A stretch of 16,819 nucleotides of DNA from Candidatus Sumerlaeota bacterium (GTDB lineage Bacteria; Sumerlaeota; Sumerlaeia; MWCT01). Below are positions 1 to 6,169 of this stretch, piece by piece. The stretch is from positions 1 to 16,819 of the forward strand of contig JAPLSR010000240.1 of assembly GCA_026398545.1 (NCBI GenBank). Reading direction: 5' to 3'. Made by a program: the position numbers and the translations under genes. The notes beneath the pieces were generated by a model. It saw only the letters and a list, made by a program, of their open reading frames with translations. It was not told the origin of the DNA and ran no database searches. Every line of letters begins with the position of its first letter. Positions within the stretch are counted from its first letter, which is position 1.

Positions 1-35
1 CGCATCCGGGGGATCGATGTCCTCCGGTTGCCTTT

Positions 36-980
36 TCACAAATGCTCGCAGACACCCATGCGCACATTGATTTCCACGATTTCGACATTCCAGATTTCCT
101 TTTTGCTAATGGTTTCGCCGGTGGGTTTTTTGCGTTCTTCATCGATAGCGACCTCGACCTTTGCGCCGCGGGGTTTGCCAAGGAATTCCTTCCACACAGG
201 TTCCGGGAGGGCAGTTTCAAGGTTCGTGAAAAAGCGGTCGCGCCCGCAATGGGTGGGGATTTTGTGTCCATGCTCGTCCCTGACCTCGACATGCGCCACG
301 ATTGGGTTCTCCTTCTCCACGACCCCGCCTTCCTCCTTTGGTTCGATGGAGGCGTTTTGTTTTTGAAGGCGTTCCAGTTCTCCGGTCACCATTGCATCGG
401 TGATTTTTCGTTCGCCGGCGGTGATGGTCAGACCGGTATAATCTTCATGTTTGGGGTCGAGTTTCGGGATAATTTCCACGCTGATGGTGAGTTCAATGGG
501 TTGTCCTTCCTCCACCTTAGATTCGTCGAGTATGGGGTCGATGAATTTTGCAAGGTTTTCCTTTTGAAGAATCTGGTCTGTCACATTGGGGACGAGTTCA
601 TTCATGACATCCTGGTTAATTTCTTTGCGGAATTGTCTTTTCATGAGGGTATGGGGCGCTTTGCCCTTGCGAAAGCCGTCAATGACGACCGATTTTTTCA
701 GCTCTTTCAGGGTTTTTTCCGAGAGCTCATCATAGACCATCCGGGGCACATGAACCTTGAAGACCTTGATGGAGCCGGGTTTATCGGACGTCTCGATGAG
801 TTCGTAATCAAATTTCTTCTCTTCTTGCTTTTTTTCCTTGTCTTCCGGGGCAACGCGAACCGCGCCCTCTCCGGGGGGCAGCGCCACCTTCTCTGTATCC
901 GCACCGGCTGGCGGTCCTTCGGTCGGCGTTTCTTTTTCAGGATTTTCCTCACCCTTACCGGGTTTAACAAAATAAGGCAC
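36..980 (-). CDS. tig: Trigger factor-like ribosome-associated chaperone, C-terminally short
   Basis: Trigger factor binds the ribosome at the tunnel exit and shields nascent chains. The ribosome-binding signature GFRKGKAP lies at residues 102-109, within a ribosome-binding domain of roughly residues 45-165. A degenerate FKBP/PPIase-like segment follows (about 190-305). The protein then stops at about 314 residues, whereas family members are usually about 430, so the helical C-terminal substrate-binding domain is missing. The first 45 or so residues are a charged, Pro/Glu-rich, probably disordered extension. I chose the GTG at 978-980 because GGAGG (989-993, minus strand) lies 8 bases upstream; an upstream GTG at 995 would sit on that SD. 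The stop is near the window edge, so a frameshift that separates the C-terminal domain cannot be excluded. Confident in family, less so in activity. Confidence 0.85.
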   Translation of the reverse strand: MPYFVKPGKGEENPEKETPTEGPPAGADTEKVALPPGEGAVRVAPEDKEKKQEEKKFDYELIETSDKPGSIKVFKVHVPRMVYDELSEKTLKELKKSVVIDGFRKGKAPHTLMKRQFRKEINQDVMNELVPNVTDQILQKENLAKFIDPILDESKVEEGQPIELTISVEIIPKLDPKHEDYTGLTITAGERKITDAMVTGELERLQKQNASIEPKEEGGVVEKENPIVAHVEVRDEHGHKIPTHCGRDRFFTNLETALPEPVWKEFLGKPRGAKVEVAIDEERKKPTGETISKKEIWNVEIVEINVRMGVCEHL

Positions 981-1078
981 GGTCAAAACCTCCACACCAG
1001 CATTTTTAATGGAATAAAAAACGTGTCATTCTGGGGTTCATTCAAAAAAATAACTACTGAAAAAATCACAGTCGCATG

Positions 1079-1107
1079 AGTATAATCAAGCTAAATCATC
1101 CCGGAAA
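1079..1107 (-). promoter_or_regulatory. Possible promoter for the trigger factor gene
   Basis: On the minus strand a TATACT hexamer (1079-1084) lies 17 bp downstream of a weak TTTCCG (1102-1107). The -10 matches the consensus at 5 of 6 positions but the -35 at only 3. The leader to the GTG at 980 would be about 90 bases. Confidence 0.25.
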
Positions 1108-1223
1108 ACAAAACCTCGAAACCTGTAATTCGTATTAATTTTCTCTTTACATTATAGATGAATTACCTAAAATTAATATCTGTTTTTGTTTCCCTGAATA
1201 ATGCTTATTTTAAGGTTAATCCC

Positions 1224-1454
1224 ATGAATGCTCAATGGTATTTTAAAGAATTCCCAAAGGGCGATACAGTGCGCGATCCCATTCAGGGTGAATTTTTTTC
1301 ATCCGAGTCGATAGAAAAACCAGCTCATACCTTAATTCGTGAAGGGATACAGAATTCGCTGGATGCCGCCCTTGTAGAAAAGAAAGTCGTAATGCCTGTT
1401 TATTTGATAAAATATGGGCTATCTTTTATTCATTTCCTTGAAGGACACCGTTAA
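1224..1454 (+). pseudogene. 5' fragment of a GHKL-type ATP-binding protein
   Basis: About 76 residues. The segment REGIQNSLDA resembles the N-box helix of GHKL (Hsp90/MutL/histidine-kinase-like) ATPases, preceded by a conserved-looking run with QGEFFSSESIEKP. Large ATP-binding proteins with this type of N-terminus occur in restriction and defence clusters; this is from family recollection. Everything after the N-box is missing: no DxGxG or GxGxG motif follows, and the frame ends 29 bases past the stop of the convergent DUF1828-like gene (1426). I place the start at ATG 1224, with AAGG 8 bases upstream; the frame also extends back to 1158. It looks like the surviving 5' end of a gene cut by a deletion. 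It cannot bind ATP alone. Confidence 0.6.
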
Positions 1455-2208
1455 AATATCGGACAATTCGCTCACGGTTTGCACCGAGACTGGAAAATTG
1501 TTTTTCACATACATCGCTAAATCGAGCAAGTACCTTACGATTTATTGTTTCTTGGTCCTCGAAAACTGCCAATGTTCGAAAGGACAATCCCCATTTCTCA
1601 TATTGAAGCATGGAAATTGTTGCATCCCGTGCGTGGTCATTGTTAGGCAAAGCATAAACAAAAAGCGGCCGCGCCATGGCATTGATGCGACAATCCACCG
1701 TATATTTACTCATAGGATCATGCTGTTGATCGTGCCAGTCAAAGGTACGGCGGCTGTCTGGCACAGTTTCAGAAATCAGAGATTTAAAATCTTCCCAAAA
1801 TGTGGAAATGATTCTTTCGCGAGATAGATAGGAGACATCCGTAATTTTCAAGAGGGCCTGGATAAAGGAATACAGAGCATCTCCGAATTGTTGTTCAGGA
1901 ATAGGCAATATGAGTTCACCATCTCGGTCTTTTATCTGAAAAAGCGAAAGAGCATTTGAAATAATCTTTTGACGAGTGCCTTGATGAAATTCTTTTTCTT
2001 CAAGATCATAAGTTAGGTGCATGTAAGTATGCCCTTCATCGGAGAGAATCCATTGGGAGCCTTCCTGTTTCAGAACAATAGCAAGATGATCACCATCCTC
2101 GAAGAGGAAGGGAGAAAAAACACGAAAACGATTAACACCTTCTTGTTCAAGATATATTTTATTGCATACCTTTTTACGGAAATCATTCGATATAGTTTGA
2201 GTATTCAT
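1426..2208 (-). CDS. DUF1828/DUF1829-like protein of the restriction island
   Basis: A 260-residue soluble protein without signal peptide or membrane segment. The N-terminal part has the pattern FSPFLFEDGDHLAI followed by WILSDEGHTYMHL, which I recognise as the DUF1828 domain. The C-terminal half fits the DUF1829 type. Its biochemical role is unknown to me; such proteins often sit in prophage or restriction neighbourhoods. Its ATG overlaps the stop of the preceding gene by four bases (ATGA, 2205-2208), so the two are probably translationally coupled. It ends convergently into the ATPase fragment. Codon and base usage are AT-rich like the rest of the island. The frame is intact throughout. Confidence 0.7.
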   Translation of the reverse strand: MNTQTISNDFRKKVCNKIYLEQEGVNRFRVFSPFLFEDGDHLAIVLKQEGSQWILSDEGHTYMHLTYDLEEKEFHQGTRQKIISNALSLFQIKDRDGELILPIPEQQFGDALYSFIQALLKITDVSYLSRERIISTFWEDFKSLISETVPDSRRTFDWHDQQHDPMSKYTVDCRINAMARPLFVYALPNNDHARDATISMLQYEKWGLSFRTLAVFEDQETINRKVLARFSDVCEKQFSSLGANRERIVRYFNGVLQGNE

Positions 2209-2696
2209 TGTTCTAATCCATCAAGCAGCGATAATTGGGGATTTTGCGGAAACACAAATCCGCAATCCCTTAATAAACATTTCAAAGTGCTATTGAAATC
2301 ATTAGATTGATCCGTTTCTTCGGCGAATGTATCTTCGCGCGCGCCCAGGTCCTGATAGCGTTCAGTCGCCTGGTGGATATGAAAATTGTAAAATGGCGGA
2401 CCGCCCTCAATGGGATTAGAATGCTGATGACTTTTGCCATTATACCGTCGCAATCGAAATAATTGATTTGTGCCTTGCGGTATAATTGCAAGGATCAGGG
2501 AAAAATCGAGAGGATTTTCATTTGCCTGACGCAAGATAAGGCGGAAATGGTTGCCATTGATCCCTTCAATATCTAACTCGCGCTCTTTATGTCCCTTCTT
2601 TTCTTTTAATTGAAGCCGTCCCATGTAATCACTCGGAAGATGCTTTGGTTCCTGAATAAATACCTCAATATCGTGGTCAGTAAATCGGATAGACAT
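2205..2696 (-). CDS. DUF6978-like small protein coupled to the DUF1828-like gene
   Basis: A 163-residue soluble protein. It is rich in beta-prone segments and has the conserved-looking stretches LFRLRRYNGKSHQH and YNFHIHQATERYQDLGARE. I associate this pattern with DUF6978, a family of unknown function seen beside restriction and toxin-like genes; the assignment is from memory and moderate. It is the first gene of a two-gene unit with the DUF1828-like protein (ATGA overlap), and a promoter candidate lies about 70-100 bases upstream. The start at 2694-2696 has GGGAA on the minus strand about 8 bases upstream. Two possible roles are accessory factor or immunity-type partner of the neighbouring nuclease; that is inference from position only. 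Confidence 0.6.
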   Translation of the reverse strand: MSIRFTDHDIEVFIQEPKHLPSDYMGRLQLKEKKGHKERELDIEGINGNHFRLILRQANENPLDFSLILAIIPQGTNQLFRLRRYNGKSHQHSNPIEGGPPFYNFHIHQATERYQDLGAREDTFAEETDQSNDFNSTLKCLLRDCGFVFPQNPQLSLLDGLEQ

Positions 2697-2765
2697 AAGA
2701 AAAATTCCCGTGAATATTTATCTTCCTGCCAGACGATTCCTTTCTGTCTCCCTTATTTATAAATA

Positions 2766-2795
2766 TTTATGCTATAAGATTCCTTATATCGTCAA
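2766..2795 (-). promoter_or_regulatory. Promoter candidate with an operator-like palindrome, upstream of the DUF6978/DUF1828 pair
   Basis: On the minus strand TTGACG (2790-2795) is followed after 18 bp by CATAAA (2766-2771). The spacer holds a perfect inverted repeat, TATAAG-N4-CTTATA (2773-2788), in the position of a repressor operator. Leader to the ATG at 2696 would be about 60 bases. Confidence 0.4.
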
Positions 2796-2842
2796 TGAGC
2801 TTTTTCTGAGATTCCATAGTGATCCTAAATTTCTTATTTTCA

Positions 2843-3673
2843 TTATCCTCGAAAAATATTATCTCTATGATATTTCAAGAATTCCGGATTGGGATTAAAT
2901 TTCTCCGGCAGATTAATTGTCCGCCCTTCATAAATCTCAAAATTCCGATGGAGTGAGTCATTGGGTAGATATTCTTTCAAGTCATGAGATAACGCTAAGC
3001 GATATTGTTCATCAAATGCTATTAAACCCTGATCGAATGCAGCATCATGAAGGCGCGAGAGACATAATCCATTTCGCGGATTCATCCGATGCTCAGGATA
3101 TTTGCTCCAGGGAAGAATATGGCAGGCAATTAAGAGTTGAGGAACCGGATTTCCCGTTATGCAGCAACGGACGCCATACGCTGATAACACAGTCCGTCGG
3201 AAGAAGTCTTGAGCCAGGCGAGCGTGAATCAATCGCTCTTCATCAGTAGGACCAATATATTCAGATTTGGGAGGTATGATTTCATTTTGGCGTTTTGAGG
3301 ATAATTTATTTGAACGAATAACCGATTTTTGTGGACTATATTTCAGGTTTTGAACAACAACTATTTTTTTCCAAAGGTCTTCACTTTCAATTGCCATCTT
3401 TTCCCAATTGGCATTGAATTCTTCCCATATTTGCCGGTCTAATTTACTCGTTCCTTTTAATCCCTGAATACCGCGAGAAGATTCTTCCGGGTCAAGCGAT
3501 GAAAAATTATTTAGCTTCATAGCAACACTGCCAGGCGTCCGACCAAGGGCGCGAGCCAATTCAATAACTTCAGGAGAGCGACTATGTTGCCGTCCAAATG
3601 GAATACGGCAATATAAATTCATCGCCAGAATCAGATTATCCCTACTCCATGATTTTGAGATTTTTGAACTCAT
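2843..3673 (-). CDS. HNH restriction-endonuclease-like protein
   Basis: A 276-residue protein. The N-terminal part (about 8-100) is the domain commonly fused to this nuclease family, with PEVIELARALGRTPGSVAMK and a NFSSLDPEE segment. The C-terminal HNH domain begins at the TG motif after CC (about residue 168) and has H185 in CHILPW, N201 in NPRNGLCL and H209 in RLHDAAFD, so the metal/catalytic triad is intact. Such proteins are predicted DNA endonucleases of type II or stand-alone restriction systems. The adjacent methyltransferase gene is truncated, so if the nuclease is active its protection must come from elsewhere. There is no Shine-Dalgarno before the ATG at 3673, and the promoter candidate would start transcription almost at that ATG. 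Base composition is AT-rich. Confidence 0.82.
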   Translation of the reverse strand: MSSKISKSWSRDNLILAMNLYCRIPFGRQHSRSPEVIELARALGRTPGSVAMKLNNFSSLDPEESSRGIQGLKGTSKLDRQIWEEFNANWEKMAIESEDLWKKIVVVQNLKYSPQKSVIRSNKLSSKRQNEIIPPKSEYIGPTDEERLIHARLAQDFFRRTVLSAYGVRCCITGNPVPQLLIACHILPWSKYPEHRMNPRNGLCLSRLHDAAFDQGLIAFDEQYRLALSHDLKEYLPNDSLHRNFEIYEGRTINLPEKFNPNPEFLKYHRDNIFRG

Positions 3674-3680
3674 TTGTTTT

Positions 3681-3710
3681 TTTATAAAAAGGAGTTCACT
3701 TACAAGTCAA
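3681..3710 (-). promoter_or_regulatory. Promoter candidate for the HNH gene, nearly leaderless
   Basis: On the minus strand TTGACT (3705-3710) and TATAAA (3681-3686) are separated by 18 bp. This is one of the best matches to a housekeeping promoter in the window. Transcription would begin within a few bases of the ATG at 3673, which fits the absence of a Shine-Dalgarno sequence. Confidence 0.5.
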
Positions 3711-3722
3711 GAGGACATTTAT

Positions 3723-4106
3723 TTAGAAAAAGGGAATACTTCCAATTGCCTTTTTGATGCGTTCATTAATTGATTGTTTATCATCCTTTCCCAACTCCGC
3801 CTTCAAAGTGCATTGAATGGCATTCTCAAATTTTTGTGGGAAATTGTGATATAATTCCTGAAGACGTTCATTTAATGGTCTTTCCGTGTCGGAAAGAAGA
3901 TTATAATATAAATTGGGTGCTTTGTTGAAGGGAAATTGACGAAAAAAAGATCTTAGAAGCAATGTTTGATAGGCATTTTCTTCTTTTTCAATAGATAAAC
4001 AAATAGAAAAAAAGGGGGTTCCCTCTTTTTTATCCAGCGCCGCAAAGCCTTCACTCAACCCGCCAGGACCGGCAAATAAATCAATAACTGGTATTGGAAA
4101 GTTCAT
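3723..4106 (-). pseudogene. 5' fragment of a C5 cytosine-specific DNA methyltransferase
   Basis: The 127-residue product starts with motif I of C5 methyltransferases, DLFAGPGGLSEGF (residues 9-21, AdoMet binding). A motif II-like segment, SIEKEENAYQTLLLRSFF, follows. The catalytic Pro-Cys motif IV, the ENV and QRR motifs and the target-recognition domain are all absent; related full-length enzymes run to several hundred residues. Only 49 bases separate its stop from the HNH start, so the missing part is not hidden downstream. The fragment is therefore an internal deletion remnant and should be unable to methylate DNA. Start ATG 4106 has no clear SD; a TTGACT/TATCAA promoter lies upstream. Confidence 0.75.
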
Positions 4107-4145
4107 TTTTTAATTCAGCATATAATACGGGCATATTTAAAATTT

Positions 4146-4175
4146 TTGATAACATTTTATTGTAGTTTCAGTCAA
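4146..4175 (-). promoter_or_regulatory. Promoter candidate for the methyltransferase remnant
   Basis: On the minus strand TTGACT (4170-4175) lies 18 bp before TATCAA (4146-4151). The leader to the ATG at 4106 would be about 30 bases. This supports a once-functional gene start. Confidence 0.4.
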
Positions 4176-4271
4176 GAATGGCTTTAAATAAAAAGATGGG
4201 GGAATGAACACTCGGGTGTATCTTCTGAAATCATGAGACACACGCAATCGCAGGAGGCAAGGCAATAATTA

Positions 4272-4300
4272 TTGACGTCATTTTTTTCAACACTTATCAA
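4272..4300 (+). promoter_or_regulatory. Promoter candidate for hisH-preA
   Basis: TTGACG (4272-4277) is followed after 17 bp by TATCAA (4295-4300), 33 bases before the hisH ATG. The rest of the interval 4107-4333 shows no gene, hairpin terminator or His-rich leader peptide. Confidence 0.45.
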
Positions 4301-4333
4301 AAGCTCGTTAATTGAGCGCAGGGGAATATGGCA

Positions 4334-4942
4334 ATGATAGCGATTATTGATTACGGCATGGGAAATCTTTGCAGTGTCCAGAAGGCGATGGAATATCTTG
4401 GCGCCGAGACTGTTATAACGGATTCCCCGGATATTCTTTCCCGCACCGGTAAGATTGTCCTGCCGGGCGTCGGGGCGTTCGGGGATGCCATGAGGGAACT
4501 GGGGTCGCGGGGTCTTGTGGAGCCGCTCCGGCGCGCGGTCGCATCGCAGAAACCTTTCTTAGGCATCTGTCTCGGGATGCAGGTTCTGTTTGACAGGAGT
4601 GAAGAGTCGCCGGGCGTCGGAGGGCTTTCTATACTTCCGGGCGAGGTGAAGAGGTTTGTTACTGACCTGAAGGTGCCACACATGGGGTGGAACCAGATTT
4701 GCATCCGGCGGCGGGCGCCGATTTTCGGGGGTGTGGAGGATGGGGCGTTTTTGTATTTTGTGCATTCTTATTATGCGGTTCCGGATTGTGCGGAGGATAT
4801 TGCCGCCACAACGGATTACGCCGTTGAATTTGCCTCCGCCATCTGCCGTGGAAGTCTTTTCGGGACACAGTTTCACCCGGAAAAAAGCCAGTCAGTCGGG
4901 CTGAAAATACTCAAGAATTTCATTGACTTAGAGGAGAGATAA
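4334..4942 (+). CDS. hisH: Imidazole glycerol phosphate synthase, glutaminase subunit HisH
   Basis: HisH hydrolyses glutamine and passes ammonia to HisF in the fifth step of histidine biosynthesis (PRFAR to IGP and AICAR); it acts in the cytoplasm. The 202-residue length is normal. The protein opens with the family pattern IAIIDYGMGNL, has the nucleophile cysteine in GICLGMQ and the His-Glu pair in FHPEKS near the C-terminus, so the class I amidotransferase triad is complete. I chose ATG 4334 because AGGGG (4320-4324) lies 9 bases upstream; the ATG at 4328 is only 3 bases away. No other his gene is visible, so HisF must be elsewhere. The stop codon TAA shares a base with the preA ATG, so the two are probably co-translated. 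Confidence 0.95.
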   Translation: MIAIIDYGMGNLCSVQKAMEYLGAETVITDSPDILSRTGKIVLPGVGAFGDAMRELGSRGLVEPLRRAVASQKPFLGICLGMQVLFDRSEESPGVGGLSILPGEVKRFVTDLKVPHMGWNQICIRRRAPIFGGVEDGAFLYFVHSYYAVPDCAEDIAATTDYAVEFASAICRGSLFGTQFHPEKSQSVGLKILKNFIDLEER

Positions 4943-6147
4943 TGATGGCGGATATGCGAACCACCTTTTGCGGGATAACATTTGAGAACCCATTTGTTTT
5001 AGCCGCCGCGCCGCCCACGGATAATCTTGAGATGCTCCGCCGCGGCTACGAGGCTGGCTGGGCAGGCGCTGTGATGAAAACCACCTCCGTCCCGGGGACG
5101 CCCGTCCCGCTCAAATATCCCATGCTCACAGGCATCACGCATGAGGGACGTCGCCTTTTCGCCATGGGCAATATTGACCTCATCAGCGAGCATCATGCGG
5201 ACGAGGTCTGTGAGCGCATCGCCACCCTGAAGAGGGAATTTCCCGAAAAGGTCACTATCGGAAGCATTATGGGCTCCTGCCGGGATGACTGGGAAAAACT
5301 TGTGTGGATGATGGAGGAGGCGGGGGCGGATGCCATCGAGTGCAGTTTCAGTTGTCCGCAGGGGACGCTGGGCTCCAAGCCCGGAGCCATGCTGGGGCAG
5401 GATATCGGTCTGGTGAGGGAGGTCACCGGCTGGATAAAAGGAGCGGCGAAACGCTGTCCTGTGGTTATTAAACTAACGCCTCAGGTTGCGGATATTGTCG
5501 AAGCCGCATCAGCCGTGAAGGCGGCGGGGGGCGACGCCGTCTGCGCCTCCAACACCATCCCCTCACTCATGGGCATCAATCTTGAAACGCTTCGCCCCAT
5601 TCCCGATGTGGGCGGGATGACGAGTTACAGCGGTCTTTCCGGTCCCGCCATCAAACCGATAACGCTTCGCGTCATTGCTGAGATTGCCCGCCACACGGGT
5701 ATGCAGATTACCGGCACGGGCGGCGCCTCCACCTGGCAGGATGCCGTTGAATTTCTCCTCGTGGGCGCGCGAAACGTCCAGTTCTGCACAGCGGTCATGA
5801 AGGAGGGGTTTCGCATCATTGACCATCTAAAGGATGGGCTTTTATCCTTCATGGAGAGGCATAATTTTGAGAAGGTGGAGGATTTCATAGGCTATTCGCT
5901 GAAATTCATTACCACGCATGACAGGCTCCCCGGTATTTCCAAAGGGCTGTCGGTAATAGACGTAAAAAAGTGCATCAGGTGCGGTTTGTGTTATGTGGCG
6001 TGCCTTGATGGCGGTCACATGGCGATTGAGATGGATAAAAAGAGGCGTCCGCATGTTGACCGCGAGAAATGCGTGGGCTGTGGTCTTTGCGCGGCAGTGT
6101 GTCCCGTATCCGACTGCATACATATTGAGCCAGATGTTGAGGAATGA
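4942..6147 (+). CDS. preA: Dihydropyrimidine dehydrogenase subunit PreA-like flavoprotein
   Basis: PreA carries the FMN-dependent pyrimidine-reducing domain of the bacterial NAD-dependent dihydropyrimidine dehydrogenase. The 401 residues form a dihydroorotate-dehydrogenase-like TIM barrel (about 1-310) with the active-site cysteine in SCPQG (C138) and a flavin phosphate segment ITGTGGAS. A C-terminal ferredoxin-like domain holds two complete [4Fe-4S] sets: C344, C347, C350, C354 and C377, C380, C383, C387. The usual partner PreT (NAD/FAD subunit) is not in the window, so the electron donor is unknown and the substrate could differ from uracil/thymine. GGAGAG lies just upstream; ATG 4942 overlaps the hisH stop, and ATG 4945 is an alternative. 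Confidence 0.88.
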   Translation: MMADMRTTFCGITFENPFVLAAAPPTDNLEMLRRGYEAGWAGAVMKTTSVPGTPVPLKYPMLTGITHEGRRLFAMGNIDLISEHHADEVCERIATLKREFPEKVTIGSIMGSCRDDWEKLVWMMEEAGADAIECSFSCPQGTLGSKPGAMLGQDIGLVREVTGWIKGAAKRCPVVIKLTPQVADIVEAASAVKAAGGDAVCASNTIPSLMGINLETLRPIPDVGGMTSYSGLSGPAIKPITLRVIAEIARHTGMQITGTGGASTWQDAVEFLLVGARNVQFCTAVMKEGFRIIDHLKDGLLSFMERHNFEKVEDFIGYSLKFITTHDRLPGISKGLSVIDVKKCIRCGLCYVACLDGGHMAIEMDKKRRPHVDREKCVGCGLCAAVCPVSDCIHIEPDVEE

Positions 6148-6169
6148 TTACTGCGGTGAGCCAATATGC

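Noticed and set aside
42..1079. A 345-codon plus-strand frame antisense to the trigger factor gene
   Set aside because: Its product is Phe-rich without recognisable motifs, and the minus strand encodes a clear trigger factor signature with an SD.
1158..1223. Upstream ATG 1158 as the start of the ATPase fragment
   Set aside because: It lacks an SD, and the recognisable family pattern begins at ATG 1224, which has AAGG eight bases upstream.
4190..4270. Short frames upstream of hisH as a histidine attenuator leader
   Set aside because: The peptides contain at most one histidine and lie upstream of the promoter candidate; no terminator/antiterminator pair is seen.
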